DNA from: Nitrospirota bacterium
GTDB lineage: Bacteria > Nitrospirota > Nitrospiria > Nitrospirales > Nitrospiraceae
Assembly (NCBI GenBank): GCA_005877535.1
Contig: VBOM01000081.1
Span: 1 to 6,479, forward strand
Direction of reading: 5' to 3'
Length of the DNA: 6,479 bases
Within the stretch, counting starts at the first letter, position 1, and each line of letters opens with the position of its first letter. This document shows, one piece after another, positions 1-5,641 of the stretch. Made by a program: the position numbers and the translations under genes. The notes beneath the pieces were generated by a model. It did not search any database. It had not been told where the DNA came from and saw only the letters and a program-made list of their open reading frames with translations.

Positions 1-635
1 ACGAAGATCATGTGAGGAATATTTTCGATGATGGAGGCCAGAAGCGCTTGATTGTTTCTCGATTCTTCCGCGGCCCGTTTGCGTTCCGTAATGTCTCGAT
101 CTATGCAGCGGTATCCTCTGAATATGCCGGCACCATCAAACACGGGCACTCCCCCACATTCAAAGACGATGGGGCGGCCATCTTTATGCAGATAGACGGA
201 CTCAATGGAGCTAAACGATTGCCGAGCCGCCACGATGGTGCCAAACAGGCCTCCGTCGCGACGGGCCTCTTCCGCCGGCATCAAATCGAAGGGTGTTTTG
301 CCAAGCACTTCCTCCGGTTGATATCCCAAGATGTGGCAAATGTTTGGGCTGCTATAGGTGAAAACCGCCTGCTCATCGATTTCCCATACCCAATCGCTCG
401 TCGTTTCCAGCAAACCGCGAATCCACTCCTCACTTTTCTGAAAAGCCAGCTCCGTTTGGTTGATAGCTTGAGAGCGACCCGTGCGACGTGCCTGTTTCCC
501 CGTTGGTTCTGTGCCCAAGGAAGAGAGCAATGGCCTTGTTGATGGCTGTGTGGTCCGTGAACGACGGGCGGCCGGGGACTTTGGTTGTCGCTTGGCCTTA
601 CGATCGGCTCGAATCGGCGACGGTTTCTTAGCCAT
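1..635 (-). CDS. PAS-domain sensor protein, N-terminal part (gene runs off the left edge)
   Basis: 211 complete codons are visible and the rest lies outside the window. Residues 1-60 are rich in Lys/Arg/Ser/Thr/Pro, look disordered and contain no membrane segment, so the protein is probably cytoplasmic. A PAS domain spans about 66-175: it has the DWVWEID opening (81-87), a 'GYQPEEVLGKTPFDLM' stretch (104-119), and closes with a PAC-type 'DRDITERKR' (179-187). A second PAS domain seems to begin near 196 (LLASIIENIPHMIF). In this family PAS arrays usually feed a histidine kinase or another output module, but the output domain is not in view. ATG at 635 is chosen because AGGAAGG lies 8 bases upstream (644-650). 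An in-frame ATG at 665 has no ribosome site. It lies 158 bases downstream of the diguanylate cyclase gene on the same strand, so it may be the sensor partner of the two response regulators (inference). Confidence 0.85.
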   Translation of the reverse strand, partial: MAKKPSPIRADRKAKRQPKSPAARRSRTTQPSTRPLLSSLGTEPTGKQARRTGRSQAINQTELAFQKSEEWIRGLLETTSDWVWEIDEQAVFTYSSPNICHILGYQPEEVLGKTPFDLMPAEEARRDGGLFGTIVAARQSFSSIESVYLHKDGRPIVFECGGVPVFDGAGIFRGYRCIDRDITERKRAAEESRNNQALLASIIENIPHMIF

Positions 636-780
636 GGCTGCGCCCTTCCTCGCTATCGATGACATGCACGTCGTGTGGAGAATCCGGCGATGGAAATGAA
701 GGCAGGTTTGCAGAGCGAGCCGAGGTGAGTGTCGTGCCGATCGCCGTCAGCACATCTCGTCGAAGCCCTGACATGGTCAT
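628..780 (-). CDS. Possible 50-codon reading frame in the gap before the PAS gene
   Basis: The 158-base gap between the diguanylate cyclase stop (794) and the PAS gene start (635) holds an open frame from ATG 780 to TAA 628. It begins MTMSGLRRDVLTAIGT and ends EEGRSHG. Its stop overlaps the PAS gene start by 8 bases (ATGGCTAA), an arrangement that often reflects translational coupling. Against it, no Shine-Dalgarno sequence precedes either ATG (780 or 774), the product resembles nothing I recognise, and 50 codons can occur by chance. I see no convincing promoter or terminator in the gap. Confidence 0.2.
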   Translation of the reverse strand: MTMSGLRRDVLTAIGTTLTSARSANLPSFPSPDSPHDVHVIDSEEGRSHG

Positions 781-793
781 AATGAGGAGAAGG

Positions 794-1801
794 TCAGTCC
801 TTGTGAGACTGCGGGACGAGAGAGAGTGTGCCGGCCTGTTTGGACCGATTGCGACCTTCCTGCTTGGCTTGATAGAGCGCTTGATCCGCCGCCTTGATCA
901 AATCGGTGGGGGAAGTGTTCCGGCTGGGAATCGTACTGGCAAAGCCCGCGCTAATGGTGGCGCAGTCACCGTCGGGGTGCGTAATGCCGAGGGACTCAAT
1001 TCGTTGCCGAAGCGATTCCGCCACCTGCGCCGCTCCGTCTGTACGGGTACCGGGAAGGACGACCACGAATTCGTCACCGCCGTACCGAGCCACGAGGTCT
1101 CCTGGTCTGTTGACTGCTACCGAGATAGCGGCGGCAACCTGCCGAAGGCATTCGTCGCCCGACGTATGGCCGAGGGAATCGTTGTAGGATTTGAAACGAT
1201 CGATGTCGAGCATGATCAGAGAGAGCGGCGTCAATTCGCGGACGGCACGGCGCCATTCCTGGTCCAAGAAGTCGTCAAATTGCCGGCGGTTGGTAATGCC
1301 GGTGAGACCGTCAAGACAGGACAGGCGCAGCAGCATCTGGTTGGCTTCCTGGAGTTGACGCATGACCTCAAGGAGTTCCTGCTCACGGGTCCGCCGCCGT
1401 TCGATTTCGTGGACCAGCCGCAAGACCGACCGGACGCGAGTCAAGAGCTCGATCTTGTTGATGGGTTTCCCGAGGTAGTCGAGCGCGCCTGCGGCAAAGG
1501 CGAGTTGAAGATCGACGGGATCGGTCTTCACGGTAACCATCATGATTGGCGTGTCACGGAATCGTTCGACCGCTTTGATCTGGCGGCAGGCTTCGATGCC
1601 ACTCATCTCCGGCATGATGATGTCCATAAGAATCAGGTCGACTCGAGAAGGGGCGCTGTGCTTCCCGTCATCAAGCCCGATCATACGGAATGCGGCAGCG
1701 GCCGAGTCGGCGACCAGGAGATCGTCGTAGCCGGCAGTCGAGAGGATCGACTGAAGTAAGAGGCGGTCGTCCGCCGAATCATCAACGATCAAGATGCCCA
1801 T
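794..1801 (-). CDS. REC-GGDEF response regulator, diguanylate cyclase
   Basis: A 335-residue cytoplasmic protein predicted to make cyclic di-GMP from two GTP when its receiver domain is phosphorylated. The REC domain (about 1-125) has the acidic pair D7/D8, phosphoacceptor D60 (LILMDIIMP), T90 and K112 (GKP). A charged helical linker (about 128-160) suggests the coiled-coil dimer seen in PleD/WspR-like enzymes. The GGDEF domain (about 162-320) has an intact GGDEF (241-245), metal-binding LDID (198-201) and N207. An RPGD I-site (232-235) sits exactly five residues before GGDEF, so product feedback inhibition is expected. ATG 1801 is chosen because MGILIVDDS is the exact start of the upstream paralogue. 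A longer frame back to 1891 would overlap that gene and add non-REC residues. The ribosome site is weak (GGAT about 12 bases upstream). The gene starts 50 bases after the stop of the REC gene, so the two are probably co-transcribed. Target processes cannot be read from the sequence. Confidence 0.93.
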   Translation of the reverse strand: MGILIVDDSADDRLLLQSILSTAGYDDLLVADSAAAAFRMIGLDDGKHSAPSRVDLILMDIIMPEMSGIEACRQIKAVERFRDTPIMMVTVKTDPVDLQLAFAAGALDYLGKPINKIELLTRVRSVLRLVHEIERRRTREQELLEVMRQLQEANQMLLRLSCLDGLTGITNRRQFDDFLDQEWRRAVRELTPLSLIMLDIDRFKSYNDSLGHTSGDECLRQVAAAISVAVNRPGDLVARYGGDEFVVVLPGTRTDGAAQVAESLRQRIESLGITHPDGDCATISAGFASTIPSRNTSPTDLIKAADQALYQAKQEGRNRSKQAGTLSLVPQSHKD

Positions 1802-1851
1802 GCGCTGTGTATCCAGTGAGTACGAATAATACGCCTGCGAAATCGTAACAG

Positions 1852-2490
1852 CTAGTCTTGGTAAACTCCAGGATAAAGCTTTTTGACACAAGGCTGACAG
1901 ATGCCGTGGCTGAATTCGGCCTCGGAATGTTCGCCGATATATTCCTCCAATTGTTGCCAGAATCCGCCGTCATTGCGGATCTTTTTACAGGATGCGCAGA
2001 TGGGGATGAGTCCTCTGAGGACTTTGACATCCCGCAGCGCTTTCTGCAGCTCATCATTGCTTCGACGGAGTTCCCCTTCGCGCGCCTTGCGGCAGTCCAT
2101 TTCCTTTTTCAGCGCCAGCGCGGAGGAGACCCGTGCCAGGAGCTCAATGCTGTTCACCGGTTTCGTGATGTAATCATTCGCTCCCGCAGCAAAAGCGGCT
2201 TGGAGATTAGAGAGATCGGTTTTGGCCGTGACCATGATGATGGGAATATCGTAAAGATGTGGACGGCTCTTGATCTGGCGACAGGCTTCGACTCCATCAA
2301 GCTCCGGCATGAGGACGTCCATCAGAATCAAGTCGATCTGGGTGGGCGGCTCCCTGCCGTCCATGTCGAGCATGGGGAACGCAGTCTTTGCCGAGTCTAC
2401 GCTCAGGAGATCCGTATAGCCGGCCTTCCCAAGCATTGCGCGAAGAAGTACCTGTTGGTCTGGAGAGTCGTCGACAATAAGAATGCCCAT
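1852..2490 (-). CDS. REC response regulator with C-terminal paired-cysteine (CxxC...CxxC) domain
   Basis: A 212-residue protein. The REC domain (about 1-122) has D7/D8, phosphoacceptor D58 (LILMDVLMP), T88 and K110 (TKP). A helical, charged linker (about 126-158) leads to a short tail. The tail reads [18 protein letters not shown] (161-178), [20 protein letters not shown] (182-201) and ends [10 protein letters not shown]. Cysteines C165/C168 and C198/C201 form two CxxC pairs 29 residues apart, which suggests a metal knuckle, most likely zinc. From memory this tail recurs at the end of REC, PAS and GAF proteins of Nitrospirota, Deltaproteobacteria and relatives; I know of no assigned function. 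There is no HTH, GGDEF or kinase output. ATG 2490 is preferred over ATG 2517 because AGGA (2500-2497) lies 6 bases upstream and the start then matches MGILIVDDS in the next gene. ATG 2517 lies in a hairpin loop with no ribosome site. The REC is about half identical by eye to that of the downstream cyclase, which indicates local duplication. Confidence 0.9.
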   Translation of the reverse strand: MGILIVDDSPDQQVLLRAMLGKAGYTDLLSVDSAKTAFPMLDMDGREPPTQIDLILMDVLMPELDGVEACRQIKSRPHLYDIPIIMVTAKTDLSNLQAAFAAGANDYITKPVNSIELLARVSSALALKKEMDCRKAREGELRRSNDELQKALRDVKVLRGLIPICASCKKIRNDGGFWQQLEEYIGEHSEAEFSHGICQPCVKKLYPGVYQD

Positions 2491-2506
2491 GCCGATTCCT
2501 GTTAGA

Positions 2507-2529
2507 TGCTCGCACATGGTATGCGAGCA
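2507..2529 (-). promoter_or_regulatory. 5' leader stem-loop just upstream of the REC gene ribosome site
   Basis: TGCTCGCA (2507-2514) and TGCGAGCA (2522-2529) are perfect 8-base complements around a 7-base loop. The stem ends 6 bases before the AGGA ribosome site at 2500-2497. No T-tract follows in the direction of transcription, so it is not a typical intrinsic terminator for yqeY. With the predicted start site near 2533 it would sit at the extreme 5' end of the regulator mRNA, where such hairpins can protect against decay or tune translation. It could also act as a processing site in a read-through yqeY transcript. The role is inferred; the stem is seen directly. Confidence 0.55.
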
Positions 2530-2539
2530 ATCATCTTTC

Positions 2540-2548
2540 AGTATAGCA
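2540..2548 (-). promoter_or_regulatory. Extended -10 promoter for the two response-regulator genes
   Basis: On the minus strand the sequence reads TGC-TATACT (2548-2540): a TGn extension joined to a five-of-six match to the -10 hexamer. There is no good -35 at 16-18 bases, as expected for extended -10 promoters. It begins 13 bases after the yqeY stop and predicts a start near 2533. This would give the REC and REC-GGDEF genes transcription independent of yqeY. Confidence 0.45.
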
Positions 2549-2561
2549 GGTGCCGATTGAG

Positions 2562-3008
2562 CTACTTGAGTTTGGCGCGGACGAGGTCGCTGATCTGCTT
2601 GCCGTCTACTGGTTGGCCGACCACACGGACCATCACGGCCTTCATCACCGCACCCATCTCTTTCAGAGAGCTAGCGCCGGTTTCATGAATGACCGCGTCC
2701 ACGACAGTGGAGAGCTGTTCAGGAGAGAGGGCTTGAGGAAGATAGGATTCGAGAATGGTAATTTCCCGCCGTTCTTTTGCAGCGAGTTCTGCTCGGTTAC
2801 CTTTTTCAAATTGCTCGACCGATTCCCGCCGTTGCTTGATCATGGTCGTCATCACGCGGCTCATCTCTGCATCGTCGAGATCCTTCTTGATCTCCATTTC
2901 CTTGTTCATCACTGCGGCCTTGATCATGCGAATCACATCCATCCGCAGCTGGTCGCGGGCCTTCATGGCTAGCTTCAGATCTTCGGTCAGACGGTCATGT
3001 AGCGACAT
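2562..3008 (-). CDS. yqeY: GatB/YqeY domain-containing protein
   Basis: A 148-residue soluble protein that matches the YqeY family over its whole usual length (about 147-150). It has the N-terminal helical part (SLHDRLTEDLKLAMKARD, 2-19), the MDVIRMIKAAV helix, the KQRRESVEQFEKGNR segment in the middle, the LESYLPQALS hinge, and a C-terminal helical domain ending in GQPVDGKQISDLVRAKL. YqeY resembles the tail domain of GatB, the glutamyl-tRNA(Gln) amidotransferase subunit, and is thought to bind tRNA; its cellular job is not settled. ATG 3008 is supported by GAGG four bases upstream and by the conserved start. In many bacteria it sits with rpsU, dnaG and rpoD. Here it stands alone behind its own promoter, ahead of the two-component genes, and the functional link to them is probably weak. 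Confidence 0.93.
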   Translation of the reverse strand: MSLHDRLTEDLKLAMKARDQLRMDVIRMIKAAVMNKEMEIKKDLDDAEMSRVMTTMIKQRRESVEQFEKGNRAELAAKERREITILESYLPQALSPEQLSTVVDAVIHETGASSLKEMGAVMKAVMVRVVGQPVDGKQISDLVRAKLK

Positions 3009-3041
3009 GGAACCTCAAGGAGTTCAGATTGTATGCTGGTG

Positions 3042-3070
3042 ACAATACCGCGTCGTCAGGACCCAGTCAA
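3042..3070 (-). promoter_or_regulatory. Sigma70-type promoter of yqeY
   Basis: On the minus strand TTGACT (3070-3065) and TATTGT (3047-3042) are separated by exactly 17 bases. The matches are five of six to the -35 and four of six to the -10 consensus. Predicted transcription start is near 3035, leaving a leader of about 27 bases that carries the GAGG ribosome site (3016-3013). The remaining stretch to the divergent lipoprotein gene (3071-3196) shows no comparable promoter in the plus direction. Confidence 0.6.
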
Positions 3071-3196
3071 TGGCGTATCCCGTTTGTTGCCGGGCGATGA
3101 TGCAGAGGGTGCAGTAGTGTTCCAGTGGTTGAGGGGAGTAAATTAGATGCGGTGGTGAGTCCTTGAGGCAACGGGGCTTAACGTGGGAGGGACTGC

Positions 3197-3418
3197 ATGT
3201 TGATCTATCATGGAATCGTTAAGAAATGGCAACGAGTCACGGTCACGGGCCTGATAAGTCTGGTTGTGTTCTCGGTCGTCGGGGCCTGCGCCAGCGATGC
3301 ACCGAAGGGCACTCCACCGCCGACCGCTGACCAAGTGCGTAGCCATGCAGATCGGGCGTTCGAGAAGCTCAAGCAAGAAGAACAAGAGAGCGCCCCTCAG
3401 CCGCCGATGACGCCTTAG
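3197..3418 (+). CDS. Small predicted lipoprotein
   Basis: A 73-residue protein with a lipoprotein signal peptide: positively charged start (KKWQR, 9-13), hydrophobic core (about 14-29) and a lipobox V-G-A-C with the lipidated cysteine at 31. Ala follows the cysteine, so there is no Asp retention signal and outer-membrane sorting is likely. The mature part is only about 43 residues: a Pro/Thr linker, a short charged helix (TADQVRSHADRAFEKLKQEE, 43-62) and a Pro-rich end. A helical stalk or cell-envelope tether is possible, but no family is recognised. The start is well supported by GGGAGG (3185-3190) six bases upstream. It is divergent from yqeY and convergent with the MFS gene, so it is a single-gene unit. 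Confidence 0.75.
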   Translation: MLIYHGIVKKWQRVTVTGLISLVVFSVVGACASDAPKGTPPPTADQVRSHADRAFEKLKQEEQESAPQPPMTP

Positions 3419-3433
3419 CCTTAGTGGGCCCGC

Positions 3434-3460
3434 ACCCTACCGATTCGATTTTGGTAGGGT
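3434..3460. terminator. Hairpin between convergent lipoprotein and MFS genes
   Basis: ACCCTACC (3434-3441) and GGTAGGGT (3453-3460) form a perfect 8-bp stem with an 11-base loop that can be closed slightly further by G-T and A-T pairs. It lies 15 bases after the lipoprotein stop and covers the MFS stop codon (3439-3437). Neither direction has a T-run after it, so any terminator role would be weak or factor-assisted. It could instead protect 3' ends. Confidence 0.4.
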
Positions 3461-4657
3461 CCAGACCACAAACTGGGCAACGGGTTTCAAGAGCGGCAAT
3501 TCCCAGACGAGTTGTTGCCTACGAACGCTCTCCACTTCGCGCGCTTCATGGAAGGTGCCAAGGAGGCTGGACGAGACCAGCAGCCGCAAGACGCCTGAGA
3601 GAAAGAAGACAAACGGCAAATTGGATGCGGGCTGGAGGACGACTCCGGCCCACTCGATGCGGGCGGGAAGGCGATCTACCAACCAGCTCCCAAGCAAGGC
3701 TCCCACTGACCATCCAACGGCATTGACCGTGCTGTAGAGCGCGATGGCTTTCGCGCGGTCCTCCGGCCTGACCGAATCAAAGACATAGTTTTGCAGTCCC
3801 AATGCCAAGCCGGCCCAAATGACGCCGCCCAAAAAATTGACTACCAGGAGAAAGCCTAAATTCGTACTCACAAGGTACAGCATCGGCAAGATTGGCACAG
3901 TGAAGCCGGTAATGGACAACAAGGCTTTGTTTCCGAAGCGGTCTCCGAATTGGCCCCAGGCCTGCAGGGTGAGGAGTTGACCGAGGAGGCCAGCAGCCAG
4001 CCATCCTCCGTAGCCGAAGTAGGACTGATGAAGATCCTGCAACATGTACAAGACGAAAAATGGACCGGCGATCAATACGGACGCATGCATCAGACCTGAG
4101 AAAAGCAAGAAGCGACGGAAGTCCCTCGTCGCGCTCTGACGGAAGAAGCCCCGAAATCCTTGCTGAGCCTCCCGGTGGGCGGTCGGATGCACATCTTGAA
4201 CGGAAGACAAGGCCCAGACCGAAAGAATGCGCGCGCTTCCGGCCAAGGCGAAGATCAGCACGAATCCCCACCAGGCCGTGGTGGAATGTTGCCAGAGGCT
4301 CAGCACCCATCCGGCTCCGCAGAGCGCAAAGAAACTGAGGCTGGCAATGATTTGGGCTCGGCGTGCGAAATAGGCGCCCCGTTCATGCTGGTCGAGCCAA
4401 TCGGCAATCAAGCTATTCCAAGCAGGCGTGGTGAACTGAGCGCAAGCAAAATAGGAGGCGGCGCCGCCCACGACGAGCCAGGGACCCCACTCCGAAAGCA
4501 GCAGAGGCAGGAGCACGATGGGAATCCAGGCGAAGGCTTGCCCAACGGTCCCGACAGAGATAAGGGCTTTTCGATTGGGGAACCACTGCAATAACTTAAC
4601 GGAGACGAGTTGAGCGCCTGTCCCGATAAGTTGGGGTAATGCCGAGAGTACACTCAA
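3437..4657 (-). CDS. Major facilitator superfamily (MFS) transporter, 5' end apparently disrupted
   Basis: 406 residues from the only unshifted in-frame start, a TTG at 4657 with no ribosome site. The protein is a polytopic inner-membrane carrier with alternating hydrophobic segments throughout. Family marks are 'WNSLIADWLDQHERGAYFARR' split over 80-100, which resembles the W..W.advvP..RG.yF.rR loop of one MFS branch, the motif-A-like GQFGDRFGNK (235-244) between TM8 and TM9, and RPEDRAKAIALYSTVNAVGW (297-316). The substrate cannot be told. Coding sequence clearly continues upstream of 4657 (GEQYLSAFALLLHASPFQ), giving the end of TM1, but an in-frame TAA at 4738-4736 blocks it. With the TTG start the protein would lack TM1. 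It is transcribed towards the lipoprotein gene and divergently from the secreted-protein gene. Confidence 0.85.
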   Translation of the reverse strand: MSVLSALPQLIGTGAQLVSVKLLQWFPNRKALISVGTVGQAFAWIPIVLLPLLLSEWGPWLVVGGAASYFACAQFTTPAWNSLIADWLDQHERGAYFARRAQIIASLSFFALCGAGWVLSLWQHSTTAWWGFVLIFALAGSARILSVWALSSVQDVHPTAHREAQQGFRGFFRQSATRDFRRFLLFSGLMHASVLIAGPFFVLYMLQDLHQSYFGYGGWLAAGLLGQLLTLQAWGQFGDRFGNKALLSITGFTVPILPMLYLVSTNLGFLLVVNFLGGVIWAGLALGLQNYVFDSVRPEDRAKAIALYSTVNAVGWSVGALLGSWLVDRLPARIEWAGVVLQPASNLPFVFFLSGVLRLLVSSSLLGTFHEAREVESVRRQQLVWELPLLKPVAQFVVWTLPKSNR

Positions 4658-4754
4658 TTGGAACGGGCTTGCATGTAGGAGCAGGGCGAAGGCCGAGAGG
4701 TATTGTTCGCCGCTTCCTTGCGTCTGGTCAGTCGGTTATTGACCCTTCGATCAT
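4658..4754 (-). pseudogene. Frameshifted 5' end of the MFS gene
   Basis: In the MFS frame the 26 codons above 4657 read from 'PTDQTQGSGEQY' into TM1, with no start codon before the TAA at 4738-4736. One frame over, ATG 4754 gives MIEGSITD and then TGA (4730-4728). Skipping one base there (A4730 on the plus strand) joins them as MIEGSITD-DQTQGSGEQYL, a natural N-terminus leading into TM1. A one-base insertion in the genome or a sequencing/assembly error is the simplest reading. Related MFS proteins often have some 10-20 residues more before this point, so even the joined start may be incomplete. The ribosome site before 4754 is weak. Confidence 0.55.
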
Positions 4755-4767
4755 CTCTCGATACCAT
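4739..4767 (+). promoter_or_regulatory. Sigma70-type promoter of the secreted-protein gene
   Basis: TTGACC (4739-4744), five of six to the -35 consensus, is 17 bases from TACCAT (4762-4767), four of six to the -10. Predicted start is near 4774, with a leader of about 28 bases carrying AGGA (4791-4794). The -35 lies inside the disrupted MFS 5' region, so the two divergent genes share a very short control region. Confidence 0.5.
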
Positions 4768-4775
4768 CATGGTAT
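4761..4775. promoter_or_regulatory. Perfect 15-bp palindrome, candidate operator
   Basis: ATACCAT-C-ATGGTAT is a perfect inverted repeat with 7-base arms and a single central base. Allowing one unpaired G at 4760, CTC (4757-4759) and GAG (4776-4778) extend it. It covers the predicted -10 and start site of the rightward promoter and lies just upstream of the MFS start. That position suits a repressor dimer controlling one or both divergent genes. No regulator gene is next to it, so the binding protein is unknown. Confidence 0.5.
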
Positions 4776-4802
4776 GAGTGAACAGCGCTTAGGATGGCTC
4801 CA

Positions 4803-5438
4803 ATGATAGAGACCAGAAGTATAGGGAAGCAGCTCCTGGTAAACCTATTTGCCGGCCTGATTGTGGTCATTTGTATCTGCCAGGAAGTCGAAGCGCGGGA
4901 TCTGTTCGCACCGAAGGAGCAAGCGGCGACCGAGGCCGATCCCACGGAGAGCCCGTCGTTCGACGAACAGAAAAATGGTGTCCCGCAATCCCTTTTTGCC
5001 TGGATCAAGATGGCCAAAGGGTATGAGGTCGAGTGGGATACGTTCGGACGAAAAGGCTGGTACACGCAGGATCCTCGGCTGAAGCCCATCGAACCGGGAT
5101 CGGTGTTTCCTCGGGATATTCCCGCGATCTATATTGTATTCGAGTCAGCCCCGCTGGAAGATCCTGCCCAGTTCAGCGCTCAATGGTTTCAGGAGGGGGA
5201 GAAGGGCGCCCTTTCATCCGTGCCGCTTGGCAAAGACACCCTGGAAGTGCCGGGGCACGAGCGCTATGGATTCCTGGAACTCAAGAAGCCCGGAGACGCC
5301 TGGGACATCGGAACGTATCTGGTGAAACTGTTCATTACGCCGCTGGGGCAACAGTCTTTTCATGCGGGCAATCAAGTAGGCACCATGCGGTTTACCATCG
5401 TCGAAGGTGCTGCTCCTGCCGGCGTGAATCCGCACTAG
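4803..5438 (+). CDS. Secreted protein of unknown function, possible beta-sandwich domain
   Basis: 211 residues from ATG 4803. A Sec signal peptide is clear: Lys/Arg start, hydrophobic core LLVNLFAGLIVVICI (11-25) and likely cleavage after VEA (29-31). The two cysteines in the core do not form a lipobox (Ile precedes the first), so this is a periplasmic or exported protein. After an acidic low-complexity linker (about 36-58) comes a folded region with many aromatics. Its end, PGDAWDIGTYLVKLFI (163-178) followed by GTMRFTIVEG (193-202), resembles the 'W..G.Y.V.l...G.....F.V' closing strands of immunoglobulin-like domains. IPAIYIVFESAP (106-117) fits the first strands of the same fold. No catalytic motif is seen. 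ATG 4803 is preferred over ATG 4794 because AGGA (4791-4794) lies 8 bases upstream. It is divergent from the MFS gene. Confidence 0.8.
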   Translation: MIETRSIGKQLLVNLFAGLIVVICICQEVEARDLFAPKEQAATEADPTESPSFDEQKNGVPQSLFAWIKMAKGYEVEWDTFGRKGWYTQDPRLKPIEPGSVFPRDIPAIYIVFESAPLEDPAQFSAQWFQEGEKGALSSVPLGKDTLEVPGHERYGFLELKKPGDAWDIGTYLVKLFITPLGQQSFHAGNQVGTMRFTIVEGAAPAGVNPH

Positions 5439-5481
5439 CCGGGATAATTCAAGAAAGTTCGTCGCAAAATGACGGAGTGGC

Positions 5482-5542
5482 GCGCGACAAGAGCGAAGAG
5501 CGGGAATTGTGTGAAGTGTGAGCCCTTTCCTACCTGTCGCGC
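5482..5542 (+). terminator. Long-loop inverted repeat followed by TTTT, possible terminator
   Basis: GCGCGACA (5482-5489) and TGTCGCGC (5535-5542) are perfect complements separated by 45 bases, with TTTT immediately after (5543-5546). It starts 43 bases after the stop of the secreted-protein gene. The loop is much longer than in usual intrinsic terminators, although a small GGAA/TTCC pairing (5503-5506, 5527-5530) could fold inside it. I see no convincing promoter for the next gene in the rest of the gap (5547-5641). Confidence 0.25.
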
Positions 5543-5641
5543 TTTTCACGCCAGTCTCGCCCGTCTCACTTGAGTCAGGCATTGGCGATTGTGGCAGAAG
5601 TGCTGATGAGTAATGAGGGTTAAACAGAGAAAAGGAACAGG

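Noticed and set aside
659..1759. A 366-codon open frame on the plus strand opposite the diguanylate cyclase
   Set aside because: It is the antisense shadow of a gene with intact REC and GGDEF motifs. The translation is Arg/Gly-rich and resembles no protein family.
1858..2505. A 215-codon plus-strand frame opposite the paired-Cys REC gene
   Set aside because: Antisense shadow: it mirrors the REC gene across almost its whole length and has no ribosome site or recognisable domain.
2508..2528. Reading the leader hairpin as an intrinsic terminator of yqeY
   Set aside because: No T-tract follows it in the minus-strand direction, and it lies downstream of a likely promoter for the next gene.
2763..2833. 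Direct repeat TTCCCGCCGTT at 2763-2773 and 2823-2833
   Set aside because: Both copies lie in yqeY and encode the RRE of KERREIT and QRRESVE; reuse of codons explains them.
4160..4594. A 144-codon plus-strand frame within the MFS gene, and a 177-codon minus-strand frame at 3777-4310
   Set aside because: Both overlap well-supported membrane-protein coding sequence and have low-complexity translations.
5033..5521. A 162-codon plus-strand frame overlapping the secreted-protein gene
   Set aside because: Out-of-frame shadow of a gene with a signal peptide and ribosome site; the translation is Arg/Gly/Ser-rich.
5469..5573. A 34-residue plus-strand frame with three cysteines (NCVKCEPFPTC)
   Set aside because: No ribosome site, very short, and it overlaps the inverted repeat; probably chance.
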